This document shows positions 1 through 5,847 of a DNA stretch of 6,766 bases, one piece after another. Source of the stretch: JALHMQ01 sp964616395 (GTDB taxonomy: Bacteria > Pseudomonadota > Gammaproteobacteria > Burkholderiales > Burkholderiaceae_F); assembly GCA_964616395.1 (NCBI GenBank), contig CAZTUT010000153.1, positions 1 to 6,766 on the forward strand, read 5' to 3'. Numbering within the stretch: the first letter of the stretch is position 1; the number at the start of each line of letters is the position of its first letter. The position numbers were made by a program, and so were the translations under genes. The notes under the pieces were generated by a model. That model searched no databases. It worked only from the letters and a program-made list of their open reading frames with translations, and had not been told where the DNA came from.

Positions 1-131
1 CCGACGAGGGCGCGCTGCGCACCTCCGAGTCGGGCAACGTCCTGCGGCTGCAGATCAAGCTCCATCCACGGCTGCTCGGTGGTGTGGCCGGCATTCGCCG
101 CGGCATCGAGCACATGGGTCTGACCGGCTGA
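1..131 (+). CDS. 3' end of an unidentified protein (partial)
   Basis: An open frame enters from the left edge (first full codon at position 3) and ends at TGA 129-131, giving the last 42 residues of a protein. The tail is basic and contains the stretches LHPRLLGG and RRGIEHMG. No start, domain boundary or motif that I can assign to a family is visible, so I give no function. It is on the same strand as the glutathione peroxidase gene and ends 55 bases before it, so the two could share a transcript unless the hairpin between them stops it. Codon use is GC-rich like its neighbours, and the frame runs to a stop immediately before a plausible intergenic region, which supports its being real. The main doubt is that only 42 codons can be seen. 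Confidence 0.5.
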   Translation, partial: DEGALRTSESGNVLRLQIKLHPRLLGGVAGIRRGIEHMGLTG

Positions 132-148
132 CGCCGGCAACCCGCTTT

Positions 149-166
149 CGCGGCCATCCGGCCGCG
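149..166. other. GC-rich inverted repeat (7-bp stem, 4-base loop)
   Basis: CGCGGCC (149-155) and GGCCGCG (160-166) are perfect reverse complements around the loop ATCC. The hairpin lies 17 bases after the stop of the upstream partial gene and 20 bases before the gpx start codon. No run of T follows on either strand, so it is not a canonical intrinsic terminator. It could be a weak or Rho-assisted 3' end for the upstream gene, an mRNA structure in the gpx leader, or chance in very GC-rich DNA. Confidence 0.35.
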
Positions 167-177
167 CTGCACCTCAC

Positions 178-182
178 GGAGA
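178..182 (+). promoter_or_regulatory. Ribosome binding site of gpx
   Basis: GGAGA lies 4 bases before the ATG at 187. It is a good Shine-Dalgarno match with slightly short spacing, and it supports 187 as the start codon. Confidence 0.7.
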
Positions 183-186
183 ATCC

Positions 187-672
187 ATGTCGACCGTCTA
201 CGAGTTTTCGGCCACCACGATCGACGGCAAGCCCCGTTCACTGTCCGACTACCGCGGCAAGGTGCTGCTGGTGGTCAACACCGCCAGCAAGTGCGGCTTC
301 ACGCCGCAGTACAAGGGGCTCGAGGCGATCTACCGGCAGTTCAAGGATCGCGGCTTCGCGGTGCTCGGCTTCCCGTGCAACCAGTTCGGCGCGCAGGAGC
401 CGGGCGAGGACGCCAGCATCGCCGAGTTCTGCGAGCGCAACTTCGGTGTCAGCTTCCCGCTGTTCGCCAAGGTCGATGTCAACGGCGCTGATGCGCATCC
501 GCTGTTCAAGCACCTGACATCCGAGAAGAAGGGGCTGCTTGGCAGCAGCGCGATCAAGTGGAACTTCACCAAGTTCCTGATCGGCAAGGATGGGAGCGTG
601 ATCGAACGCTATGCGCCGACCACCGCGCCCGAGGACCTGATCAAGGACATTGAGAAGGCGCTGGCGGCGTAG
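187..672 (+). CDS. Glutathione peroxidase family protein (thiol peroxidase)
   Basis: A complete 161-residue glutathione peroxidase-family enzyme that reduces hydrogen peroxide and organic hydroperoxides with thiols. There is no signal peptide, so it should be cytoplasmic. The thioredoxin-like fold starts almost at residue 1. The first family signature, NTASKCGFTPQY, carries the peroxidatic Cys36; the second, GFPCNQFGAQEPG (61-73), carries Gln70; WNFTKF (125-130) supplies Trp125 and Asn126, completing the Cys-Gln-Trp-Asn tetrad. A cysteine, not selenocysteine, is at the active site. Cys82 in EFCERNFG is where non-animal members have their resolving cysteine, so the likely reductant is thioredoxin rather than glutathione (inference from the family; E. 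coli BtuE and yeast Gpx3 are of this type). Length is typical for bacterial members. The start is supported by GGAGA upstream. The 3' end overlaps the convergent rlmL gene by 32 bases. Confidence 0.95.
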   Translation: MSTVYEFSATTIDGKPRSLSDYRGKVLLVVNTASKCGFTPQYKGLEAIYRQFKDRGFAVLGFPCNQFGAQEPGEDASIAEFCERNFGVSFPLFAKVDVNGADAHPLFKHLTSEKKGLLGSSAIKWNFTKFLIGKDGSVIERYAPTTAPEDLIKDIEKALAA

Positions 673-1849
673 TCGCAGCGCGCGGCCGGTAGCTGCCCGA
701 CACCAGGTCGAATCGGAACAGCCGGCACTCGAGCGCGCCGTTGTAGAGCACCGCCTTGCGCGTTTCGGCCAGACGCATCTGGCGCGGCAACTGGCGGTCC
801 GAGGTCAGCAGCCACGCGCTCCAGCCAGCAAACGCCTGCTTCAGCCGGTCGCCGATCTCGCCCATCATCTTTGGCACGCTGGCCGAGCGCGGCGTGCTCT
901 GCTCGCCATACGGCGGGTTGGTCACGATCAGACCATTCGCCGCTGGCGGCGTCATCTGGCGCGCGTCGCCGGCGCCCAGCACGAGGCGGCCGTCGTCGAG
1001 CCAGCGCGACAGGCCAGCCAGCCGCGCATTGGCGCGCGCCTGTTCGACCACGCGCGTCGAAATGTCGCTACCGACGATCTGCGCAGCGGCACTGTCGTCG
1101 ATCCGTGCCCGTGCCTCGTCGCAAAGGTTGCGCCACGCCGCGGCGTCGAAGCTGGTCAACCGCTGCAGCGCGAACTCGCGTTCGAGCCCGGGCGCCCGCC
1201 GTGCCGCGATGCAGGCCGCCTCGATGACGATGGTGCCGCTGCCGCAGAACGGATCGAGCAGCGGCTGCGCCGGTGTCCAGCCCGACAGCGCCAGCAGGCC
1301 GGCAGCCAGGTTTTCCTTCAGCGGTGCTTCGCCCTTGTCGGCACGCCAGCCGCGCTTGAATAGCGGCTCGCCCGACAGGTCAAGATAGAGCGTGACCGCC
1401 TCGTGGTCGAGGAAGGCGAACACGCGCACGTCGGGCCGCGCACGGTCGATCGACGGCCGCTCGCCGTAGCGGTCGCGCAGACGATCGACCACGCCGTCCT
1501 TGACGCGCAGCATCGCGAACTCGAGGCTGCGCAGCGGCGAGTGCGAGGCGTTGACGTCGACCCGCAGTGTCTGCTGCGGCGTCATGTGGTCGTCCCATGC
1601 CACCGCGTAGGTGGCGGCGTAGACATCGTCCTCGCTGGCATACGCTCGGCGGCCGACCTGCCACAGCACGCGGCTGGCCAGCCGCGAGTGCAGGTTGGCG
1701 GCGTAGCCGGTCGCCAGCGTCCCGGCGAAGCCAACCCCACCGGCTTCCGGCGCCAGGTGGGTGGCGCCGAGCGCCTGCAATTCGCTCGCCAGCGGCGCGT
1801 CCAGCCCACGCGGGCAGATCGCGAAAAAACGGTGCAGCGCCTGACTCAT
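641..1849 (-). CDS. rlmL: 23S rRNA (guanine-N2) methyltransferase, RlmL type (THUMP domain)
   Basis: A complete 402-residue class I S-adenosylmethionine-dependent RNA methyltransferase with an N-terminal THUMP domain. It matches the N-terminal half of E. coli RlmKL, which makes m2G2445 in 23S rRNA; the RlmK half is absent, as is usual outside gammaproteobacteria. Residues 5-45 form the N-terminal ferredoxin-like part (FFAICPRGLD), THUMP is about 45-155, and the linker LFKRGWR (163-169) precedes the catalytic domain. The SAM-binding motif is LLDPFCGSGT (197-206) and the catalytic NPPYGEQ is at 311-317, the N-P-P-Y signature of exocyclic amino methylation. Its ATG shares an ATGA with the stop of the isomerase-like gene, and GGAG is 5 bases upstream, so translation is probably coupled. 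The last ten or so residues (rich in Pro, Thr and Ala) are read antisense to the end of gpx and look like a non-conserved extension. RlmL is the best match, but a sister THUMP methyltransferase cannot be excluded. Confidence 0.9.
   Translation of the reverse strand: MSQALHRFFAICPRGLDAPLASELQALGATHLAPEAGGVGFAGTLATGYAANLHSRLASRVLWQVGRRAYASEDDVYAATYAVAWDDHMTPQQTLRVDVNASHSPLRSLEFAMLRVKDGVVDRLRDRYGERPSIDRARPDVRVFAFLDHEAVTLYLDLSGEPLFKRGWRADKGEAPLKENLAAGLLALSGWTPAQPLLDPFCGSGTIVIEAACIAARRAPGLEREFALQRLTSFDAAAWRNLCDEARARIDDSAAAQIVGSDISTRVVEQARANARLAGLSRWLDDGRLVLGAGDARQMTPPAANGLIVTNPPYGEQSTPRSASVPKMMGEIGDRLKQAFAGWSAWLLTSDRQLPRQMRLAETRKAVLYNGALECRLFRFDLVSGSYRPRAATTPPAPSQCP
1846..1849 (-). other. ATGA stop/start overlap between the isomerase gene and rlmL
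   Basis: On the minus strand the TGA of the isomerase gene (1848-1846) and the ATG of rlmL (1849-1847) share the four bases ATGA. This arrangement commonly allows terminating ribosomes to restart on the next gene. Confidence 0.9.
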
Positions 1850-2472
1850 CGCGACTCCGATCCGGTGGCGCCACTGACAAGCGCGCGTTCCAGGAAGTCG
1901 AGCCGGTCCTGCCCCCAGAACAACTGCGTGCCGATCGCGTAGGTGGGAGCGCCGAAAACGCCGCGTGCGATTGCCTCGGCCGTGTGCTGCTCGAACGTGG
2001 TGGCGATGCGGTCGGTGCCCGCCAGGTCGAGCAGCGCGCGGCCGTCGAGGCCGCGCTGCTCGGCGATCGCCTGCAACGTGGCCGCATCGGCGATGTTGCG
2101 CTCCTCGGCCCAGACCGCGCGCAGGCAGTCGGCGGCAATGTCGAGCGCGGCTTCCTGGCCGTGCTGCTCGGCCGTGGCCAGGATCAGCGTCGAGGCCAGC
2201 GCCGGCGGCACCGGAAAGTGTCGCGGCTGCAGGTTCAGCGGCAGGCCGAGGAAATCGCGCCAGCGCGCCAGCTCCTGCAGCCGGTAGGCCTGGCGCTGCG
2301 GCGCGCGATCCTTCAGCGCCACACCGCCGGAGACCGGGAACACCTTACCCAGGTCGACCACGCGCAGCACCAGGTGCGCGCCGGTGCGGGCGCACAGCGC
2401 GCGCAGCCGCTCGTGGCCCAGGTAGACATAGGGCGACACCGGGGTCATGAAGTAGTCGACGACGATCGGCAT
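1846..2472 (-). CDS. 2-hydroxychromene-2-carboxylate isomerase-like protein (DsbA superfamily)
   Basis: A 208-residue protein of the thioredoxin-like DsbA superfamily, related to NahD (2-hydroxychromene-2-carboxylate isomerase) and kappa-class glutathione transferases. The N-terminus VVDYFMTPVSPYVYL fits the family's first strand and its conserved Ser-Pro; Ser13 is in the position of the NahD catalytic serine. The C-terminal part has GVFGAPT (171-177) with the cis-proline Pro176 and FWGQDR (185-190), both typical. There is no CxxC, so it is not a disulfide oxidoreductase. Many bacteria carry such homologues without a naphthalene pathway, and nothing here points to aromatic degradation; the real substrate is unknown. 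ATG 2472-2470 gives a normal N-terminus, but only two bases upstream are known before the gap, so no ribosome binding site can be seen. Its stop overlaps the rlmL start (ATGA). Confidence 0.88.
   Translation of the reverse strand: MPIVVDYFMTPVSPYVYLGHERLRALCARTGAHLVLRVVDLGKVFPVSGGVALKDRAPQRQAYRLQELARWRDFLGLPLNLQPRHFPVPPALASTLILATAEQHGQEAALDIAADCLRAVWAEERNIADAATLQAIAEQRGLDGRALLDLAGTDRIATTFEQHTAEAIARGVFGAPTYAIGTQLFWGQDRLDFLERALVSGATGSESR
1855..1858 (-). promoter_or_regulatory. Ribosome binding site of rlmL
   Basis: GGAG on the minus strand lies inside the last codons of the isomerase gene, 5 bases before the rlmL ATG. It supports this start over internal alternatives. Confidence 0.65.
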
Positions 2473-2474
2473 GG

Positions 2475-2574
2475 NNNNNNNNNNNNNNNNNNNNNNNNNN
2501 NNNNNNNNNNNNNNNNNNNNNNNNNNNNNNNNNNNNNNNNNNNNNNNNNNNNNNNNNNNNNNNNNNNNNNNNNN
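2475..2574. other. Assembly gap (100 N)
   Basis: Exactly 100 consecutive N, the usual placeholder for a gap of unknown length. It replaces the 3' end of hemJ and whatever precedes the isomerase-like gene. HemJ proteins are usually about 140-150 residues, so some 45-55 codons of hemJ are missing. That already needs more than 100 bases, so the true gap is probably longer than drawn. Confidence 0.97.
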
Positions 2575-2859
2575 CAGCCCCAGCACCAGCAGCAGCTTCG
2601 CGTGCATCCAGCCGCCGCCGACACCATAGCCGAGCCACAGCCACAGGCCGAAGACCAGCGCCAGCACGGCCAGCGGCGTCATGAAGCGGTACAGCTTGCG
2701 CGCCATCAGCAGCAGCCGATCGCGCTCGGCCGTGCTGTCGGCCGGCACCATCGCCAGGTTCACGTAGATGCGCGGCAGGTAGAAGAGGCCGGCAAACCAG
2801 CTCGTGACGAACACGATGTGCAGTGCCTTGATGATGCCGTAGACCGTCGCGTCACTCAT
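2575..2859 (-). CDS. hemJ: Protoporphyrinogen IX oxidase HemJ (CopD/UPF0093 family), 3' end lost in gap
   Basis: The first 95 residues of a small membrane protein of the HemJ family, the third type of protoporphyrinogen IX oxidase, which makes protoporphyrin IX late in haem synthesis at the inner membrane. Membrane segment 1 (about 6-28) holds the motif KALHIVFVTSWFAGLFYLPR (11-30) with the conserved His14; ARKLYRFM (53-60) leads into segment 2 (about 60-80); WMHAKLLLVLGL (84-95) begins segment 3 with His86. This pattern is characteristic of HemJ rather than of the periplasmic copper protein CopD, whose name the family shares. The frame runs into the 100-N gap without a stop; roughly a third of the protein is missing. 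The start has AGGGA 6 bases upstream. It follows proA by 15 bases, as an operon member. The apparent continuation into the isomerase frame beyond the gap is artificial. Confidence 0.88.
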
Positions 2860-2865
2860 GCCGGG

Positions 2866-2870
2866 TCCCT
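2866..2870 (-). promoter_or_regulatory. Ribosome binding site of hemJ
   Basis: AGGGA on the minus strand, 6 bases before the hemJ ATG and inside the 15-base spacer after the proA stop. It shows that hemJ has its own initiation signal within the shared transcript. Confidence 0.65.
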
Positions 2871-2874
2871 GGCT

Positions 2875-4182
2875 TCAGCTTCGCACTTCGCCGTTGCCGA
2901 ACACCACGTACTTCAGCGAGGTCAGGCCCTCCAGGCCGACCGGGCCGCGCGCGTGCAGCTTGTCGTTGCTGATGCCGATCTCGGCGCCGAGTCCGTACTC
3001 GAAGCCATCGGCGAATCGGGTCGACGCATTGATCATCACCGACGCCGAGTCGACCTCGCGCAGGAAGCGCATCGCCGCCGAGTAGTCCTCGGTGACGATG
3101 GCGTCGGTGTGCTTGCTGCCGTAGGTGTTGATGTGATCGATCGCCGCCTCCAGCCCTGGCACCACGCGGATCGACAGGATCGGCGCCAGGTACTCGGTAC
3201 GCCAGTCCTCTTCGGTGGCGGGCAGGCAGGCCACGCCGGCGGCGGCCAGCGCGGCACGGGTGGCCTCGCAGCCGCGCAGTTCCACGCCCTTGTCGGCGTA
3301 GATGCGGCCCAGCATCGGCAGCAGCCGCTCGGCGATCGGTTGCGCGACCAGCAGCGTTTCCATCGTGTTGCAGGTGCCGTAGCGCTGGGTCTTGGCGTTG
3401 TCGGCGATGCGCAGCGCCTTGGTCAGGTCGGCCGCGCCATCCACATACACGTGGCAGATGCCGTCGAGGTGCTTGATCATCGGCACCCGGCTTTCGCGCA
3501 TCAGCCGCTCGATCAGGCTCTTGCCGCCGCGCGGCACGATGATGTCGATGTACTGCGGCATCGTCACCAGCAGGCCCACCGCAGCGCGGTCGGTCACGCC
3601 GATCAGCTGCACGCCATCGCGCGGCAGTCCGGCGGCCGCCATGCCGTCGGCCACGCACTGCGCGATGCGGCGGTTCGATTCGATCGCCTCGGAGCCGCCG
3701 CGCAGCACGCAGGCGTTGCCGCTCTTCAGGCACAGACCGGCGGCGTCGGCGGTCACGTTTGGCCGGCTCTCGTAGATGATGCCGATCACGCCGAGCGGCA
3801 CGCGCATGCGGCCCACGCGGATGCCCGAGGGCATCGGCCGCACGTCGCTGATCTCGCCGATCGGATCGGGCAGGTCGGCGATTTGCTCCAGCCCGCGCGC
3901 CATCTGCTCGACCGCCTTGTCCGACAGCGTCAGCCGGTCGAGCGCGGCGCTGTCGAGGCCGTTGGCGCGGGCGCGCTCGACATCGATCGCGTTGGCCGAC
4001 TGCAGTGCCTGCCGGTCGGCGCGGATCGCCGCCGCGATCTGACGCAGCGCCTCGTTCTTGGCGGCTGTCGGCGCGCGCGCCATCGCGGCAGCGGCGAGGC
4101 GCGCGCGCTGGCCGATCTCGTCCATCATGCGCGCGAGATCGGGCGCGGCGAGGGCGGTCGGGTCGGGGGCGGGGGCGTTCAT
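2875..4182 (-). CDS. proA: Gamma-glutamyl phosphate reductase (ProA)
   Basis: A complete 435-residue ProA, which reduces L-glutamyl 5-phosphate with NADPH to glutamate 5-semialdehyde, the second step of proline synthesis, in the cytoplasm. It belongs to the aldehyde dehydrogenase superfamily. Visible family marks are VPLGVIGIIYESRPNVT (about 128-144), LKSGNACVLRGGSEA (152-166), the loop VPRGGKSLI (216-224), the catalytic Cys271 in QRYGTCNTMETLLV, and the C-terminal HARGPVGLEGLTSLKY (410-425). The frame extends 15 codons upstream to an ATG at 4227, but I chose the ATG at 4182 because it gives a normal-length N-terminus and forms an ATGA with a small upstream frame. Neither start has a clear Shine-Dalgarno sequence. 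The partner kinase proB is not in this window; in many betaproteobacteria proA is separate from proB, in this leuS-lptE-holA context. Confidence 0.95.
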   Translation of the reverse strand: MNAPAPDPTALAAPDLARMMDEIGQRARLAAAAMARAPTAAKNEALRQIAAAIRADRQALQSANAIDVERARANGLDSAALDRLTLSDKAVEQMARGLEQIADLPDPIGEISDVRPMPSGIRVGRMRVPLGVIGIIYESRPNVTADAAGLCLKSGNACVLRGGSEAIESNRRIAQCVADGMAAAGLPRDGVQLIGVTDRAAVGLLVTMPQYIDIIVPRGGKSLIERLMRESRVPMIKHLDGICHVYVDGAADLTKALRIADNAKTQRYGTCNTMETLLVAQPIAERLLPMLGRIYADKGVELRGCEATRAALAAAGVACLPATEEDWRTEYLAPILSIRVVPGLEAAIDHINTYGSKHTDAIVTEDYSAAMRFLREVDSASVMINASTRFADGFEYGLGAEIGISNDKLHARGPVGLEGLTSLKYVVFGNGEVRS

Positions 4183-4280
4183 CGTCTGGGCAGTCTTGGC
4201 GTGGCCCGCAGCAAGCGGACCGGGCATCGAATGAAAGAGAAGACCACGCGGGCGGGCGCCTGGCTGCGAATCGGCGTCAT
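4179..4280 (-). CDS. Possible 33-codon bridging ORF between holA and proA
   Basis: On the minus strand an ATG at 4280-4278 overlaps the holA stop as ATGA. The frame runs 33 codons to a TGA at 4181-4179, which in turn overlaps the chosen proA ATG as ATGA. The frame therefore links the two genes exactly. The peptide has 8 Arg and 5 Pro in 33 residues, a composition common in accidental frames of GC-rich DNA, and I recognise no family. No Shine-Dalgarno sequence precedes it, so translation would depend on ribosomes finishing holA. It could be a translational-coupling leader for proA, a remnant, or chance. It may well not be a real gene. Confidence 0.25.
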   Translation of the reverse strand: MTPIRSQAPARVVFSFIRCPVRLLRATPRLPRR

Positions 4281-5293
4281 GCGGCGACGCCGAGCGCGAT
4301 TTCGCTCAATTCTAGCCATGGGTCGCTGTCGCGCTGAGCCACGGTCAGGCCCTTGCTGATGCGATCGAGTTCGGCGCAGCGCGCCAGCAGCCGCGCCAGC
4401 CGAGTTGTGTCGAGGCGTCGCAACGCCGCCTGGATCGCCTCTTCCTTGTCGCGCCGGACCCAGACCTTGCGCACGGCCTGCGAAAACGGCATCCCGCCGT
4501 CGAGCGCGGCGCGTAACTGCAGCAGCGTGCGGACGTCCTCGCCAACCACCCACAGGATCAGCGGCAGCGGTTCGTCCTCGGCGCGCAGGCCGGCGATCAC
4601 CTTGAGCACGCGTTTGCGGTCGCCGGCCAGCATCGCGGTCGACAGCCCGAACACTTCGTAGCGCGACACATCGAGCACCGCCTCCTGAACCGCCTCCAGC
4701 GACAGGTCACCGGGCGGATGCAGCAGGCCGAGCTTGCTGATTTCCTGATGCGCAGCGAGCAGGTTGCCCTCGACGCGATCGGCGATGAAGGTCAGGGCCT
4801 CCGTTGGCGCGGCTTGCCCTTGCCGCTTGAGCCGCTGGCCGATCCAGGCCGGCAGGTCGGCGCGGCTCAGCGCCGGAATGTCGATCCACACACCGGCCGC
4901 GTCGAGCGCAGCGGCCCAGCTGCTGTTGCGCGTGGTTCGATCGAGCGCCGGCAGGCAGACCAGCGTCAGCAGGTCGTCGGTCGCATTGGCGGCGTGCTGG
5001 CGTAGCGCCTCGCCGCCTTCGCGCCCCGGCTTGCCCGAGGGCAGGCGGATTTCGATGATGCGCTTCTCGGCAAACAGCGACAGGCCCTGCGCGGCGCCGG
5101 CCAGCAGCGACCAGTCGCTGCGCCCGTCGGCGTGGATCACCTGGCGTTCGCTGAAGCCGGCGGCCCGCGCCGCGCCCCGGATCGCATCCTGGGCTTCCAT
5201 CGCCAGCAACGACTCGTTGCTCGACACCACGTAGACCGATGCAAGCGGCCCGCGCGCCAGACGCGCGGCGAGTTGCTCGGCGCGTATCTGCAT
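4277..5293 (-). CDS. holA: DNA polymerase III delta subunit (HolA)
   Basis: A complete 338-residue delta subunit of the clamp loader, which opens the beta sliding clamp so that it can be placed on DNA during replication. The N-terminal domain begins with SVYVVSSNESLL (19-30), a degenerate nucleotide-binding region without a usable Walker A, as expected for delta. GLSLFAEKRIIEIRLP (70-85) holds the beta-contacting Leu73-Phe74, at the same numbering as in E. coli. DLLTLVCLPALDR (107-119) and the middle-domain stretch VEGNLLAAHQEISKLGLL (174-191) are typical, and the C-terminal collar domain (about 210-338) includes LILWVVGEDVRTLLQL. Length matches the family. AAGG overlaps the lptE stop and lies 5 bases before the ATG, so translation is probably coupled to lptE. 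lptE-holA adjacency is widespread in proteobacteria. Confidence 0.94.
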   Translation of the reverse strand: MQIRAEQLAARLARGPLASVYVVSSNESLLAMEAQDAIRGAARAAGFSERQVIHADGRSDWSLLAGAAQGLSLFAEKRIIEIRLPSGKPGREGGEALRQHAANATDDLLTLVCLPALDRTTRNSSWAAALDAAGVWIDIPALSRADLPAWIGQRLKRQGQAAPTEALTFIADRVEGNLLAAHQEISKLGLLHPPGDLSLEAVQEAVLDVSRYEVFGLSTAMLAGDRKRVLKVIAGLRAEDEPLPLILWVVGEDVRTLLQLRAALDGGMPFSQAVRKVWVRRDKEEAIQAALRRLDTTRLARLLARCAELDRISKGLTVAQRDSDPWLELSEIALGVAA

Positions 5294-5298
5294 GGCGG

Positions 5299-5303
5299 CC
5301 TTC
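5299..5303 (-). promoter_or_regulatory. Ribosome binding site of holA, overlapping the lptE stop
   Basis: GAAGG on the minus strand, 5 bases before the holA ATG. Its first two bases are the last two of the lptE stop codon TGA (5304-5302), so a ribosome ending lptE sits on the holA initiation site. Confidence 0.6.
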
Positions 5304-5847
5304 AGGTCGCGCCGACCGGGCGCGCGGCGGCGAGCCGGCGCAGCACCTGCTGTACCAGGTCGCTCTGCATGTCGCGGTAGATCAGCACTTCTTCGGCCTC
5401 GCGCGCCAGCACCTGGGACTCGTTGAACGCGATGTCGCGCTGGATCTGAAGCCGCGTGACCGGCACGAACTCATGGTTCTTGCCGTCGTGGACGCGGAAG
5501 ATGAAGCCGAGGCGCAGTTGGTACTCGCGTGTGCGGCCCTGCGAATTGACCGACAGCACCTCGCGCTCGCGCGATTCGCCGAGCACTTCCAGCAGCGCCT
5601 GCGCGCCGGCGCGCTCGGTGACGACCCGGGTCCGGGTACCGGCAACGATGTTGCGCGTCAGTTCGGCGCCGAGTGGTGAATTGGGCGGAAAGCCGAGGAA
5701 GATCGTCTCGAACGGCAGGCTGCGTTCGCCGCGCATCCGGAAGCCGCAGCCGGTAACGAGCGTTGCCGTGCCCAGGCCGAGCAGCGCCGGCAGCGCGGCA
5801 ATCAGCCGGCGCCGACGCGGCACGGCCGGCGCGTCAGATGACCACAT
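5302..5847 (-). CDS. lptE: LPS-assembly lipoprotein LptE
   Basis: A complete 181-residue outer-membrane lipoprotein that pairs with LptD to insert lipopolysaccharide into the outer leaflet. The N-terminus has a basic n-region (four Arg at 11-14), a hydrophobic core (about 15-31) and the lipobox VTGC, with Cys34 as the acylated residue. The mature protein opens with GFRMRG, the usual LptE start, followed by FETIFLGFPPNSPLG (46-60), the strand LSVNSQGRTREYQLRLGF (98-115) and the C-terminal helix YRDMQSDLVQQVLRRL (157-172), all family-like. The start lies 14 bases inside the end of leuS; a GGGAAAG 7 bases upstream may serve as the ribosome binding site. A slightly later start is possible but would shorten the signal peptide. 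leuS-lptE-holA is a familiar arrangement in proteobacteria, and the gene itself implies a Gram-negative envelope. Confidence 0.93.
   Translation of the reverse strand: MWSSDAPAVPRRRRLIAALPALLGLGTATLVTGCGFRMRGERSLPFETIFLGFPPNSPLGAELTRNIVAGTRTRVVTERAGAQALLEVLGESREREVLSVNSQGRTREYQLRLGFIFRVHDGKNHEFVPVTRLQIQRDIAFNESQVLAREAEEVLIYRDMQSDLVQQVLRRLAAARPVGAT

Noticed and set aside
650..1388. Overlapping plus-strand frames of 237 and 210 residues opposite rlmL
   Set aside because: They oppose the catalytic domain of rlmL, whose SAM and NPPY motifs are intact, and their products are Arg/Ala/Ser-rich without motifs.
2852..3733. A 293-residue minus-strand frame inside proA, out of frame with it
   Set aside because: It overlaps the strongly recognisable ProA sequence in a different frame, and its Arg/Gly/Ala-rich product has no domain.
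4183..4227. Upstream ATG that would lengthen ProA by 15 residues
   Set aside because: It has no ribosome binding site and the added residues are not family-like. The ATG at 4182 gives normal length and an ATGA junction. The choice is not certain, because 4182 also lacks a clear Shine-Dalgarno sequence.
1567..4359. A 930-residue plus-strand open frame crossing the gap
   Set aside because: It lies antisense to rlmL, the isomerase gene, hemJ and proA, is joined through the 100 N, and is full of His, Arg, Gln and Ala with no recognisable domain. It is a GC-bias shadow of real minus-strand genes.
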